Shown here: positions 34,300 through 43,230 of the stretch, one piece after another
Layout of the letters: each line of letters begins with the position of its first letter
How positions within the stretch are numbered: position 1 is the first letter of the stretch
Assembly (NCBI GenBank): GCA_002719955.1
Contig: PBFW01000070.1
Span: forward strand, 1 to 64,000
Source of the DNA: Deltaproteobacteria bacterium
GTDB taxonomy: Bacteria > Myxococcota_A > UBA9160 > UBA4427
Direction of reading: 5' to 3'
Length of the DNA stretch: 64,000 nt
Position numbers and translations under genes: made by a program
The notes under the pieces: generated by a model
What the model was told of the DNA's origin: nothing
Database searches by the model: none
What the model saw: only the letters and a program-made list of their open reading frames with translations

Positions 34300-35373
34300 T
34301 CAGGGTTCCCAGCTGACGAACACCTTGGTGGAGTTGAAGACCCAGGTCTCGATGAAATCATCGACGACGGGCTTCTGCCCGAGGGCTTCCATCGCGCCGA
34401 CGACGAGCATCCAGTTGAGTATCTCATGCTGGCCGGAGGCCTCGAGATCTTCGAGTTCGAGATTTCGCCAGACGTCATAGTCCTCGTTTCGAAGCGCGTC
34501 GATCATGATCCGATCGGCCTCGACGTCAGGCCACACATAACCCGTTCTCGGTGACAGAAAGGCATGCGACCAGCTCGAAGAGGCGATCAGCGCAACCCTC
34601 CAGGGCGACTCTGTGAGCGTCTTCGCGAGCTTCGCCCCGACCTCCATGCAGCGCCAGGGCGCCGGTGCGGGCGGATCGGCCAGCTGCTCCGCCGTTGCCG
34701 AATCGGGATCGAGGAGATGTCCGAGCCCACCCTGCGATCGCAGTACGGCGCTGCCATAGGCATTGACGGCGAAGGGGACGACCGGGTAGTCGAATCCCTT
34801 CCGCTGGCTGTCGAGAAACAAGACCGTATTGGCGAAAGCGTGCCCGAGTGATTCCTCATGATGGAGCCCGAAGGCATAGGGCATGTCGACCCCCGCTTCG
34901 ATCAAGCCGCGTGTGATCGCGCGTGCGCCGTCGCGGAAACCGTGAAGCGGATAGCGGAAATCGGGTCCTTCGCCCCAGGTGTTCTTTCGTCGCGCACCGA
35001 CCCCGCTCTTCCAGGGCTGCAGGTCGAAATCGTCTTCGAGCCCGAACACGCAGAAAGGAGGGATGATGTCCTCGCGGAAATTTTCGTACTGGTCGTCTCC
35101 GATGATGACGACGAAATCCGGCGCGAACGCATCGAGTTTTGCCCTCGCGTGGTCGAAGCCGAGGCGCATTCGCTCCCGATGTTCCACGACACGCCCACGT
35201 GCCTGGTCCTCGCCCCATTCCTCGCGCATCGACGCCGGCCAGTGGGCGGGGTTCTTGAAGCGTTCTTCGACTCCGGGCGCTCCCAGAATCATCGATAACG
35301 CATCCGCCATGTTCTCGTCCGGCCAGGAATAGGGCGGGAAGTGGGTGACCCCTAGCCCGAGTACTTCTCCCAT
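34300..35373 (-). CDS. LigB-type (class III) extradiol ring-cleavage dioxygenase
   Basis: The 357-residue protein starts MGEVLGLGVTHFPPYSWPDE (metal His about 11) at ATG 35373. Later segments FVVIIGDDQYENFREDIIPP, FGLHHEESLGHAFAN and VALIASSSWSHAFLSPRTGY are arranged as in LigB-like extradiol dioxygenases. In the middle motif the His common in N-D-H is Gln (GDDQ). That form seems to characterise this subfamily rather than a defect. It probably opens a catechol-like ring with Fe(II) and O2. The Pht5-like decarboxylase gene ends only 16 bp upstream, so decarboxylation then cleavage is a reasonable pairing. Confidence 0.85.
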   Translation of the reverse strand: MGEVLGLGVTHFPPYSWPDENMADALSMILGAPGVEERFKNPAHWPASMREEWGEDQARGRVVEHRERMRLGFDHARAKLDAFAPDFVVIIGDDQYENFREDIIPPFCVFGLEDDFDLQPWKSGVGARRKNTWGEGPDFRYPLHGFRDGARAITRGLIEAGVDMPYAFGLHHEESLGHAFANTVLFLDSQRKGFDYPVVPFAVNAYGSAVLRSQGGLGHLLDPDSATAEQLADPPAPAPWRCMEVGAKLAKTLTESPWRVALIASSSWSHAFLSPRTGYVWPDVEADRIMIDALRNEDYDVWRNLELEDLEASGQHEILNWMLVVGAMEALGQKPVVDDFIETWVFNSTKVFVSWEP

Positions 35374-35389
35374 TTCATCGCCCCCCGTG

Positions 35390-36325
35390 TTAGAAAAGTT
35401 CGTCGACCGAAAGACGTTTCTGGGTGAGGCCCTGAGAGTGGCTCGCCTCAAGGAATGCATCGAGCACGTGCCGATTTTCTTCGATTCCATCCCGGTAGGG
35501 ATCCGTGCCGAAGATCTCTTCGCTGTCCTCGAGGTAACTTCGCACGAAGGGGAGTGCGGTATAGGTCTCGTCCTGCAGTTTCTGGTAGGCGGCCTGCTTG
35601 GCATTTTCGAACGTCGCAGAGAGCCGGGCGGCCGAATCGTCGCTTTCGAGAAACGACTCGCGACAGACCACCAGATGTACGATGGGAAAGATTCCGGTGC
35701 GTTCGAAATATTCCCGCTGAGCGTGATCGAGCTTCTCGAAGGGGCGTTCGAAGTGACTTCGGGCGTCCAGGATTTCCGGGGTCGTCGCCGCGCCGAGGAG
35801 GCAATCGACCCGGCCGCTGAGGAGGAGATCTGCGAGGCCTTCCGGTCGGCTCTGCCCCAGGCTCTCGAAGCGGACACCGGACGGAATCCGCATCGAATCC
35901 ATCCGGTCATCCATCAGGGCCGTCCATTCGAGATCCGATGCCTCGAGGCCCGTCTCGGCGTGAAGGAATTGACGATGCCAGACCGAGGACGTCATCCAGT
36001 ACATGTAGACGCCGACCCGACGTCCGGCGAGATCCGAAAGCGATCTGATGTCGGAGCCCCGAGCGACATAGATATATTGCTGGAAGAATTTCCGGTTCGT
36101 GAAGATCGGCAGAGCGCGTAGCGGCATGCCGCTTTCGCGGGCCTTGACGAAAGCGGAGAGCGACATCTCGCCGGCATCGAAGTCGCCTTCGAGAAGCGCC
36201 TGGGTGATGTCCATGGTGCCGCCTTCCTCGAACTGGAATTGGCTGGCGCCCTCGGCTTCGGACAGGATCAGGGGCAGGGTTCGGTCATAGCGAGTAATGG
36301 CGATTCGCGGACGTGCGGCGCTCAT
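35390..36325 (-). CDS. 4,5-dihydroxyphthalate decarboxylase-like protein (Pht5/OphC family)
   Basis: The 311-residue periplasmic-binding-fold protein has no signal peptide. FDAGEMSLSAFVKA, LPIFTNRKFFQQYIYVARG, DLAGRRVGVYMYWMTSSVW and TGIFPIVHLVVCRE match the Pht5 pattern, as does the C-terminal GIEENRHVLDAFLE...LSVDELF. Pht5/OphC removes one carboxylate from 4,5-dihydroxyphthalate to give protocatechuate. The substrate here may differ. GGGGAGAATC precedes ATG 36325. It forms a two-gene unit with the LigB-type dioxygenase. Confidence 0.85.
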   Translation of the reverse strand: MSAARPRIAITRYDRTLPLILSEAEGASQFQFEEGGTMDITQALLEGDFDAGEMSLSAFVKARESGMPLRALPIFTNRKFFQQYIYVARGSDIRSLSDLAGRRVGVYMYWMTSSVWHRQFLHAETGLEASDLEWTALMDDRMDSMRIPSGVRFESLGQSRPEGLADLLLSGRVDCLLGAATTPEILDARSHFERPFEKLDHAQREYFERTGIFPIVHLVVCRESFLESDDSAARLSATFENAKQAAYQKLQDETYTALPFVRSYLEDSEEIFGTDPYRDGIEENRHVLDAFLEASHSQGLTQKRLSVDELF

Positions 36326-36537
36326 TTCGATTCTCCCCGACCCGATCGAGCGGATTCATCAGGGATCGAAAATACGCGCTCCGTCCCGGGTCGTCGATGG
36401 GCAGATTCGCTTCGTGCGTGCGCGGAATCGCAGGTTCGTTCAGGCTTCTTTGAGCATCCCTTCGCGCTGATTCCCCTATCATCGAGATCCACCGCAAGAA
36501 GTTCGGGCGCGCGAGAATCGCTCGGCCAGGGGGTTTC

Positions 36538-37299
36538 ATGGGAAGTCGACTCGAAAATCGGACCGCCATCGTGACCGGAGCCGCCCAGGGCATCGGAGCG
36601 GTCTACGCGCGGGCCCTGGCCGCCGAGGGCGCCTCGATCACGATCGCCGACCGTCTCGACGGTGCGGCCGTGGCGCACGAGATCCGCGAGGGCGGCGGGC
36701 GCGCGCAGGCCGTGGAGACCGATATCACCGACCCCCATTCGGTCGAAGCCATGGTCGGGAGCACGCTCGAAGCTTTTGGGCGTGTCGACATCTTGGTGAA
36801 CAATGCGGCGATTTTCGGAAATCTGCGTGCGACGCCTTTTGAGCAGATCGATCTGGATGAATGGGATCTGGTGATGCGGGTGAACGTGCGCGGTGCATTT
36901 CAGTGTGCGACCGCGGCCGTGCCGGTGATGCGGGAGAGCGGATACGGGAGGATCATCAATATTTCCTCGGGTACGATTTTCAAGGGGACGCCTTTCTTTC
37001 TCCACTATCTCTCTTCAAAAGGCGCGATCTGGGCGATGACCCGAGGACTTGCACGGGAGGTCGGTGGTGACGGAATTACCGTGAATACGATCGCGCCCGG
37101 CTATACGGCCAGTGAATCGGTGCTCAATGACGAAACGACCTGGAACCTGGTTCGCGAGCGCATGAACTCGAGCCGCGCCATTGCGCGCGATCAACTCCCC
37201 GAGGATCTGACGGGCTCCGTCGTTTTCCTCGCCTCCGACGACAGCGCGTTCATCACCGGCCAATGCATCGTGGTCGACGGCGGATCAGCTGTGAACTGA
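36538..37299 (+). CDS. Short-chain dehydrogenase/reductase
   Basis: The 253-residue classical SDR has VTGAAQGIGAVYARALAAEG, NNAAIFGN, catalytic Ser in NISSGTIFKG, Tyr-x3-Lys as YLSSK, and FITGQCIVVDGGSAVN at the end. It is divergent from the Pht5-like/LigB pair and convergent with the NahC-like dioxygenase. It is one candidate for a dihydrodiol dehydrogenase step, though several SDRs in the window could do this. Confidence 0.92.
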   Translation: MGSRLENRTAIVTGAAQGIGAVYARALAAEGASITIADRLDGAAVAHEIREGGGRAQAVETDITDPHSVEAMVGSTLEAFGRVDILVNNAAIFGNLRATPFEQIDLDEWDLVMRVNVRGAFQCATAAVPVMRESGYGRIINISSGTIFKGTPFFLHYLSSKGAIWAMTRGLAREVGGDGITVNTIAPGYTASESVLNDETTWNLVRERMNSSRAIARDQLPEDLTGSVVFLASDDSAFITGQCIVVDGGSAVN

Positions 37300-37309
37300 G
37301 CGCGGAGGG

Positions 37310-37324
37310 GCACGTGGCACGTGC
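37310..37324. promoter_or_regulatory. Perfect 15-bp palindrome between convergent genes
   Basis: GCACGTG-G-CACGTGC is a perfect 7-1-7 inverted repeat in the 48-bp gap between the convergent SDR and the NahC-like dioxygenase. There is no T-tract and only a one-base centre, so it is not a normal intrinsic terminator. It resembles a dimer-binding site. Its function is unknown. Confidence 0.4.
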
Positions 37325-37347
37325 ATCGTCCGTCTCATGGGCGCGGT

Positions 37348-38271
37348 TCAGTCGGCTCCGCCGACCTCGGCCGTGAGTCCGGCATGACCCCAGACATCGG
37401 GTCGGATCAGCTTCTGGGAGACCCAATCCTCTCCCACCAGAAGGCCCTCGCATCCGATTTCGATATCGAAACCGAAGGGACTCTTCATGTAGAAGGAGAT
37501 CATCCTGTCATTGGCGTGGCGGCCGATCTGGGTCGAGATTGGAATCGATGCGGCCGTGGCTCGATCGTGTATCTGCCCGACCTCGTCGATATTCGGAACC
37601 TCGAGCATCAGATGGTGCAGGGCCTTGAAATCGCCCACTCTTCCGATGGCCAGCGAATGGTGTCGCGCGTTGCAGCGTAGGAAATGCATCGCCATCCCCG
37701 GTCCGATCTCGAAATAATCGCTCTCCTCGAATCCCAGGATGTCGAGGTAGAAATTCAATCCCGCCTCGAGGTCGGGAACGAGCAGGCCGATGTGGCCCAT
37801 GCCCAGGGATCCCGTCAAGAAGGATGAAACACCCGTCGGCGACTCGAAGGGGCTGTCGGCCGTCGCCGAAATGAAGAGTTCGATCCGATGGCCCGCCGGA
37901 TCGGCGAAATGGGCCATGCGGTGGACTCCACGTGCCATGCACTCCTCGGGCGTGCCCGGCGTGACCGTGAGGCCCTGTTGACGGGCCTCGTCCAATGCCT
38001 TTTCGAAGGCCCCGCGGCCGGCGAGCTCGAAGCCGAGATATCGAAGACCTCCCGTCTCCGCGGGGTGGGCCGCCAGACGCCATTGGCGAGGGTCCATCTT
38101 GAGATAGACACTGCCGTCGCTCGACATGCCGTCTTCCGATCGGGTCGCTGATGGGTCTTCTCCCGGGACCAGCGGGGCGGGCATCAATCCGCAGATCCGA
38201 GTCGCAAAGGAGAGCCAGTCCTTGGGGTTGGGACCCTCGACACCGACATAACCAAGACTTCGAATATCCAT
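37348..38271 (-). CDS. NahC/BphC-type (class I, VOC) extradiol dioxygenase
   Basis: The 307-residue two-domain vicinal-oxygen-chelate protein begins MDIRSLGYVGVEGPNPKDW. The catalytic C-terminal domain shows MGHIGLLV (His about 160), ARHHSLAIG (acid/base His about 205), LHHLMLEVPNIDEVG (His about 220), GRHANDRMISFYMKSPFGFD, then IEIGCEG (Glu about 271). This is the 2-His-1-Glu iron site of 1,2-dihydroxynaphthalene, biphenyl-diol and 3,4-DHSA dioxygenases. It cleaves a catechol next to the hydroxyls. It lies 90 bp behind the NahD-like isomerase gene on the same strand. Confidence 0.92.
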   Translation of the reverse strand: MDIRSLGYVGVEGPNPKDWLSFATRICGLMPAPLVPGEDPSATRSEDGMSSDGSVYLKMDPRQWRLAAHPAETGGLRYLGFELAGRGAFEKALDEARQQGLTVTPGTPEECMARGVHRMAHFADPAGHRIELFISATADSPFESPTGVSSFLTGSLGMGHIGLLVPDLEAGLNFYLDILGFEESDYFEIGPGMAMHFLRCNARHHSLAIGRVGDFKALHHLMLEVPNIDEVGQIHDRATAASIPISTQIGRHANDRMISFYMKSPFGFDIEIGCEGLLVGEDWVSQKLIRPDVWGHAGLTAEVGGAD

Positions 38272-38361
38272 TCGACTCTCCCTGAGATCTCCACGAGTGG
38301 GTTGCTATTCCTCGAGGAGGTCCATCGACACATTCCCCGAGAAGATCGGTCCCGTCGGAAA

Positions 38362-38952
38362 TCAGGTATTCGAGAGGAAGCGATCCAAGAAATCGAGCCG
38401 GTCGTTTCCCCACCACATCTGGTCTCCGACCATCATCGTCGGGACGCCGAAGATCCCGCGAGTGTGCGCCTCGAGATTGCCGGCCTCATAACGCCCCCGG
38501 CCTTCGCTGCTCCCGAGGAATGCCAGGAACTCGTCGACGGGCCAATCCATGGCAAGCGCCAGAGCGCTCAAGACCGACTCATCATTCAGATCCGAGCCCT
38601 CGACATATCCGAGTCGGTAGCCCTCGGCGACGTAGGCCTCGACCTGATTGCGGTCGATGGCGTAGAAGGTGCCGGTATTCATGCGTGCGGAGTCCTGGCC
38701 GGTAATCGGATTGAAGGGGACACCGTAATGCTCCGCCCAGCGACTCAGATCCGCGATCATGTATTTGAGTTTGGCGGGAATTTTCTGATTCGAGGGGCCA
38801 TCATTACCCGCCGCGAGTTTCGCGCGGCTGAGCTCGATCGGTCGATAGTCGATCATGCAATCGTGTTTGCGCGCGATCTCGACGAGCTGCTGCGTCGACA
38901 AATAGGCGAAGGGGCTCATGAAATCGAAGTAGTAATCGATCGTTCGGCTCAT
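38362..38952 (-). CDS. 2-hydroxychromene-2-carboxylate isomerase-like protein (NahD family)
   Basis: The 196-residue protein is a DsbA-fold kappa-class GST relative: YYFDFMSPFAYLSTQQLVEI (active Ser in place of the redox Cys), ARMNTGTFYAID, and the end GIFGVPTMMVGDQMWWGNDR. NahD interconverts hydroxychromene carboxylate and trans-o-hydroxybenzylidenepyruvate with glutathione. GGGGGAGACC precedes ATG 38952. Its place directly upstream of the NahC-like dioxygenase supports sequential steps on a fused-ring aromatic. Confidence 0.9.
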   Translation of the reverse strand: MSRTIDYYFDFMSPFAYLSTQQLVEIARKHDCMIDYRPIELSRAKLAAGNDGPSNQKIPAKLKYMIADLSRWAEHYGVPFNPITGQDSARMNTGTFYAIDRNQVEAYVAEGYRLGYVEGSDLNDESVLSALALAMDWPVDEFLAFLGSSEGRGRYEAGNLEAHTRGIFGVPTMMVGDQMWWGNDRLDFLDRFLSNT

Positions 38953-39291
38953 CGCGGGTCTCCCCCGTCCCAGTCGTCAGGGCCGCTCATCCATGGGGCT
39001 CGAGAGGGGCTCGTCTCAATTGGGAATTCGGTTGGTGTCGAGGGAGAGCATCGCATTTCTCGAGCGGAATGTGACCCGCAAAATTGATGAGCCAGGCAGC
39101 GAAAGTGGTGCTTCTGGCCACGAGAGCGGTCGCTATTCTGACGGGGCTCATCCCGTGCAGCGATGATTGGGTTCGGGGAGGAGATCGCGACTGGGGAGAT
39201 TTGCCGGCAGCATCACCGTCCGCGAGCTATCGATTCATCAGGACCTTGGAACAGCGGGTTTCTCCACGAGACCTGATGGGGAGAACAGCCA
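38953..39291. other. 339-bp divergent intergenic region
   Basis: This region lies between the NahD-like gene (minus) and the LLM gene (plus) and must hold both promoters. I see no convincing small gene. A frame from 39084 with a hydrophobic start runs on into the LLM gene out of phase and is probably chance. No clear palindrome was found. Confidence 0.5.
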
Positions 39292-40365
39292 ATGGAGTTT
39301 GCGCACTTTTCTCATGTCTGGTCGATCGAGGGAATGTCTCCGGGAGATCGCTTCGAACTCCTCATGCAGGAGCTCGAGCTGTGCGACGAGGTGGGGTTCG
39401 ATTACGCCTTCTGCGTAGAGCACCACTTCACTCGCCACGAGAGTCTGATGTCATCGCCTTCGCTCTTCGCGGCGGCGGCGATCCAACGTACCAAGAGAAT
39501 TCGCGTCGGCCCGATGGGCTATGTGGCACCGCTCTACCAGCCGCTTCGCGTGATCGAAGAGGCGGCCATCCTCGACCAGATGAGTCAGGGCCGATTCGAA
39601 ATGGGTGTGGTGCCCGGGATCTCGCCGCATTTCTTCGGGCCCTTCTCGGCCGATTTTCCGAATCGGCGCGAGCTGACGCAGGAACTCATCGAACTCGCCA
39701 AGGCGGCTTATTCCGCCGAGGGCGCTTTCAGTTTCAAGGGCGAGCATATCCAGCTCGAGGACGTCGAAATCAGCACGCCCCCCCAACAGCGTCCCCATCC
39801 CCCCATCTGGTGGGAGACGCGCGACCCGGACACACTCGAATATCTGGCCGCGGAGGGGTTCAGTGCGGGATTCTTCGTGTTGATGCCGCGCGCGGATGTG
39901 GCGCCCCGCTACCGAAAATTTCTCGAACAGTGGAAGGCAGCGGGGCACTCTCATCAACCACGCCTGGCCTATTGGTCGCTCGTCTATGTCGACGACACCG
40001 ACGAAGCCGCGCTCGCGAAAGCGCTTCCTCACGCGCTCGAAGCCCTTTCGCTCTTTTTCACGGTGGGCAAGGGAGCCAGCCAAGCGAATACGGTCAAGCT
40101 CTTCGAAGATCGGGGCGAGCACGGCGCGGCGGAATTGGTGAAGCACCTCCTCGATCCCGACTATCTTTTCGACAAGAATCTCATCTTCATCGGTTCGCCC
40201 GACACGGTGGCGAGCAAGATCGAAGCGGCTGCGCGCGAAGGCGTCTTCAATACTCTTTTCTGCGAGCTGAATTTTGGTCAGCTGCCCCAGGAAGATCTGA
40301 TGCGCTCGATCCGAATGATGGGTGAGCAGGTCATTCCGAAACTGCGCGGAGTCGATCCCTTCTAG
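39292..40365 (+). CDS. LLM-class flavin-dependent monooxygenase-like protein
   Basis: This is a 357-residue bacterial-luciferase-type barrel. MEFAHFSHVW at the start, CVEHHFTRHESLMSSPSLFA (EHHF active-site motif of true flavin-dependent luciferase-like monooxygenases), YQPLRVIEEAAILDQMSQGR, FEMGVVPG, and a C-terminal FIGSPDTVASKIEAAAREG are all present. It probably uses reduced FMN and O2. GGGAGAAC lies upstream of ATG 39292. It is divergent from the NahD/NahC-like pair and convergent with the TetR gene (six bases between stops). Confidence 0.9.
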   Translation: MEFAHFSHVWSIEGMSPGDRFELLMQELELCDEVGFDYAFCVEHHFTRHESLMSSPSLFAAAAIQRTKRIRVGPMGYVAPLYQPLRVIEEAAILDQMSQGRFEMGVVPGISPHFFGPFSADFPNRRELTQELIELAKAAYSAEGAFSFKGEHIQLEDVEISTPPQQRPHPPIWWETRDPDTLEYLAAEGFSAGFFVLMPRADVAPRYRKFLEQWKAAGHSHQPRLAYWSLVYVDDTDEAALAKALPHALEALSLFFTVGKGASQANTVKLFEDRGEHGAAELVKHLLDPDYLFDKNLIFIGSPDTVASKIEAAAREGVFNTLFCELNFGQLPQEDLMRSIRMMGEQVIPKLRGVDPF

Positions 40366-40371
40366 GCGCCC

Positions 40372-40998
40372 TCAGGAGGGCCGGAGGGCGAAACTCGTCA
40401 GTGCGGCTTCGACGATCTCGTCGACGAATTCTTCGACGACGGGCGCCCCCGTGCAAAGATATCGGCATAGGATCGGGCCCACGATCAGGTCCATGAGAAA
40501 TTCGAGATCCGTCTCGGCGGGCAACTCGCCGCGCGCGACGCCTCGCCGCAGCACATTCGCGAGCCCCTCCCGCTTGGCCTGAAAAGCGAGATTGAGTAGA
40601 TCCGCGAGCTCCGGATCCCGCGCCCGCTCGCCGATCAGGCTCTGCATGACCGGGATGGCGGAGGATTGATTGAAGATCGCGATGACGCCGCCGAGCAGTT
40701 CGCGAAGATCTTCGCGAAGGTCGCCTCGATCGGGGAGGGCGGGATCGGGGAGTTCCGCCAGGGTCGCCACCGCCAGATGTCCTTTCGAGGTCCATCTTCG
40801 ATAGATCGTCGCCTTGCTGCAGCGCGCGCGCGCCGCGAGCGCATCGAAATTCAACGCAGCGAAGCCGCCCTCCGCCAGGAGTTCCCCCGCGACTTTCAAG
40901 ATCGTGCCCTCGATCTCGTCGCTTCTGGGCCGCCCGCGCACGCGTCGCGTGGGCTCGGCGGGCGCTGCCCCTCGCCCGTCGGAGTCGCGCGTCGTCAT
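40372..40998 (-). CDS. TetR-family transcriptional regulator
   Basis: The 208-residue protein starts at ATG 40998. The N-terminal HTH covers about residues 20-65 (VRGRPRSDEIEGTILKVAGE, then NFDALAARARCSKATIYRRW), followed by an all-helical ligand domain. It starts 13 bp after the HsaA-like monooxygenase stop, so it is co-transcribed and may autoregulate this unit. A candidate site is the repeat at 42331-42363 upstream of the monooxygenase gene. Confidence 0.9.
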   Translation of the reverse strand: MTTRDSDGRGAAPAEPTRRVRGRPRSDEIEGTILKVAGELLAEGGFAALNFDALAARARCSKATIYRRWTSKGHLAVATLAELPDPALPDRGDLREDLRELLGGVIAIFNQSSAIPVMQSLIGERARDPELADLLNLAFQAKREGLANVLRRGVARGELPAETDLEFLMDLIVGPILCRYLCTGAPVVEEFVDEIVEAALTSFALRPS

Positions 40999-41011
40999 GA
41001 GTGGGCGCCTC

Positions 41012-42220
41012 TCAGAAATTGGGATTGCGTACCGGCTGGCCCTGGACCGCCTCGCCGTAGATCTCGCCGGCGACATCGAAGTCTGCGGAGACGTGCGTCG
41101 CGCCCGCTCCGATATCTCGATAGGCGCGAGCCAGGGCGTCGTCGACACCGATCCCATGAGCGCCGCCGCGGTAGAAGAGCGTCCCCACCGCCTCGAAGGC
41201 CAGGATGGCGGAGTAGGAGGCGTCGCGGCGCCAGACCCCCCGGCGTTCGACGCTCGGGACTTCCCATCGATCGGCGAGATCGGCCATCTCCTGCAGATCG
41301 CGGCGCAAGAGCAGTCTCGCAGCGTCGATTTTTGCAGAGGCCTCGGCGAGTCTCTTCTTCACGCCTTCCCGCTCGGCGAGCTGATGGCCGAACAGGTCCG
41401 TTCGCCCCTCGAGAAGCGCGATCATGTGCTCGAGGCCTCCCTGAGCCGCTCCGACCAGGGCCGGTGGGATCGTCATCGGAAACCAGCTCCAGAGCGGCAC
41501 CCGATAAAAGGTCGAGTCGTGGACCGCCTCGCCCTGAAGCACGACCTTGTCGCCATGCATATTCGATTTCACGGTCGAGAGGCTGCGATGCTCCGGGACG
41601 AAGACATCCTTGCAGAACACGTCTTCGCTGCCCGTGCCCCGCAACCCGATCACATCCCAGACTCGCTCGATTTCATAATCCTTGCGGTCTTCCTCCAGCA
41701 GGAAGAATCGCCGCTCTGCGATCCCCGGTGCGATCTCTCGGCCCTCGACGGGAGCCATCACACTGACGCCCTCGTTGTTCAGGATGCCACTCGCGAATTC
41801 CCAGTGGCCGGTGACGAGATAGCCGCCGTCGACGGGGCGCGCCGTCGAATGTTTGGCCGCCCAGGCCGTGGAGATCAGGCGGGTCGGGTCCTGACCCCAG
41901 AAATCCTCCTGCGCTTTGCGCGGAAAGAAGCCGATCAGGAGCTGGTGCATCGTGAGGTTCTGATACACCCACGCGGTGGAAGCACAGCCTCGACCCAGCT
42001 CGAACGCGATTTCGACCATCGTGCCGAAATTTCTTTCCAGACCCCCGAAGGCCCGCGGTTGGAGCACGCGAAATAGATCGGCCGCTCGAAGCTCCGCCAT
42101 CGTTTCGTCGGAGAGCCGGCTCTCGCGCTCGACCTCCGCGGCGCGTTCGCGGAGCTTGGGGACCATGTCCCGGGCTCTCGTGATGAGTTCGGTGTCCGAA
42201 ACTGCCTCGATCTCCGCCAT
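41012..42220 (-). CDS. HsaA-like flavin-dependent monooxygenase (acyl-CoA dehydrogenase fold)
   Basis: The 402-residue protein belongs to the two-component group C-II/HsaA hydroxylases. Markers are LRAADLFRVLQPRAFGGLER, ELGRGCASTAWVYQNLTMHQ, WDVIGLRGTGSEDVFCKDVF, FYRGGAHGIGVDDALARAYR and the end HVSADFDVAGEIYGEAVQGQ. HsaA hydroxylates the phenolic ring A of cleaved steroids with FMNH2 from a separate reductase (HsaB). No reductase gene is visible here. I chose ATG 42220, giving a normal length. A paralogue lies at 58201. It is divergent from the SDR operon at 42421. Confidence 0.88.
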   Translation of the reverse strand: MAEIEAVSDTELITRARDMVPKLRERAAEVERESRLSDETMAELRAADLFRVLQPRAFGGLERNFGTMVEIAFELGRGCASTAWVYQNLTMHQLLIGFFPRKAQEDFWGQDPTRLISTAWAAKHSTARPVDGGYLVTGHWEFASGILNNEGVSVMAPVEGREIAPGIAERRFFLLEEDRKDYEIERVWDVIGLRGTGSEDVFCKDVFVPEHRSLSTVKSNMHGDKVVLQGEAVHDSTFYRVPLWSWFPMTIPPALVGAAQGGLEHMIALLEGRTDLFGHQLAEREGVKKRLAEASAKIDAARLLLRRDLQEMADLADRWEVPSVERRGVWRRDASYSAILAFEAVGTLFYRGGAHGIGVDDALARAYRDIGAGATHVSADFDVAGEIYGEAVQGQPVRNPNF

Positions 42221-42330
42221 GCCGCGCACCTTCCGACCGCAGCTCGTCGCGCCGAGGACTCGCACTACGCGGGTCAGGCGCCTTTTCGGCTGCGGATCTT
42301 TCGCTTGAACCCCAGAGCGAATAGCGGTAA

Positions 42331-42363
42331 GTTGATTACCGTAATTATCGATCGATTGTCAAC
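42331..42363. promoter_or_regulatory. Divergent promoter/operator with inverted repeat and TTATCGATCG core
   Basis: GTTGA (42331-42335) and TCAAC (42359-42363) flank a perfect ATCGATCGAT palindrome (42347-42356). On the minus strand TTGACA (42357-42362) could be the -35 box of the HsaA-like gene. The ten bases TTATCGATCG (42345-42354) recur at 51027-51036 in the Rieske/TetR promoter region. A TetR-type repressor is the likely binder. Confidence 0.5.
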
Positions 42364-42420
42364 CCTTCCATGGGGACCGATCGCTGTCAGCCGCCGGATC
42401 GAGGGCAAGGGGGATTGTCG

Positions 42421-43230
42421 GTGCCGAATTTTGATGGACGCGCCGCGCTCATCACGGCCGGGGCGACCGGGATCGGATTCGCGTGCGCCGAGCGCATCAT
42501 CGAGGGCGGCGGTCGGGTTCTGCTCTGTGCGCGTCGCGAAGAGAGCCTCCTGTCGGCGTGCAAGGAGCTCGGCCCGGCGGCGAGCTATGCGGTCTGTGAT
42601 GTCTCGCGCCCCGATGATGTGGCGGCGGCCGTCGAGAGCGCGGTCGAGCGATTTGGCGGATTGCATCTGGCCGTCAACGCTGCGGGCATGGGAAATTTCG
42701 GAATGATCCGGGACACGCCGACCGAGCATTTCCGCGACAACCTCGACCTCAATCTGGTGGGAAGTTTCAACTGCCTCAAGGCAGAGGCGAATGCCATGGC
42801 CGAGAGCGGGGGCGGGAGCATCGTCAACGTGAGTTCCGAGGCGGGCGTCCTGGCTCATCCGGGGTCGAGTGGGTATTGCGTGTCGAAAGCCGCGCTCAAC
42901 ATGCTGACGCGCTGCGCGGCGGACGAATTCGGTGAACTCGGGATCCGCGTGAATGCCGTCATCCCGAGCATCGTACGCACCGAGATGTCGACGCTCCTGT
43001 GGAGCAACGATTTCGCGCGCAAAGCATTTCTGGATCTGATGGCGATCCCGAAGGTCGGCGAACCCGCAGATGTCGCTCCGATCATCACCTTCCTGCTCTC
43101 GGAAGAGGCCGGCTGGATGACGGGCCAGCTGATCGGGGTCGATGGAGGTACCACGATCGGACACGGCCCGAACCTCGTCCCTCTCTTTCACGAGCTTCGG
43201 GACGCGGCCCGTCGCGACGGGGAAGGCTGA
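42421..43230 (+). CDS. Short-chain dehydrogenase/reductase (first of a paralogous pair)
   Basis: The gene starts at GTG 42421 with AAGGGGG upstream, giving 269 residues. It has ALITAGATGIGFACAERI (the glycine motif with TAG instead of TG), VNAAGMGNFG, catalytic Ser in NVSSEAG, YCVSK, and a long C-terminus VDGGTTIGHGPNLVPLFHEL. The SDR at 45466 has the same TAGATGIG motif and GPNLVPLF tail, so they arose by duplication. The stop overlaps the P450 start (TGATG). It probably oxidises the hydroxyl made by the P450 or reduces a ring. Confidence 0.92.
   Translation: MPNFDGRAALITAGATGIGFACAERIIEGGGRVLLCARREESLLSACKELGPAASYAVCDVSRPDDVAAAVESAVERFGGLHLAVNAAGMGNFGMIRDTPTEHFRDNLDLNLVGSFNCLKAEANAMAESGGGSIVNVSSEAGVLAHPGSSGYCVSKAALNMLTRCAADEFGELGIRVNAVIPSIVRTEMSTLLWSNDFARKAFLDLMAIPKVGEPADVAPIITFLLSEEAGWMTGQLIGVDGGTTIGHGPNLVPLFHELRDAARRDGEG

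Noticed and set aside
39084..40325. A 413-residue plus-strand frame with a hydrophobic start overlapping the LLM gene
   Set aside because: Beyond the first 30 residues it is an Arg/Gly-rich shadow of the LLM gene at 39292, which has intact family motifs.
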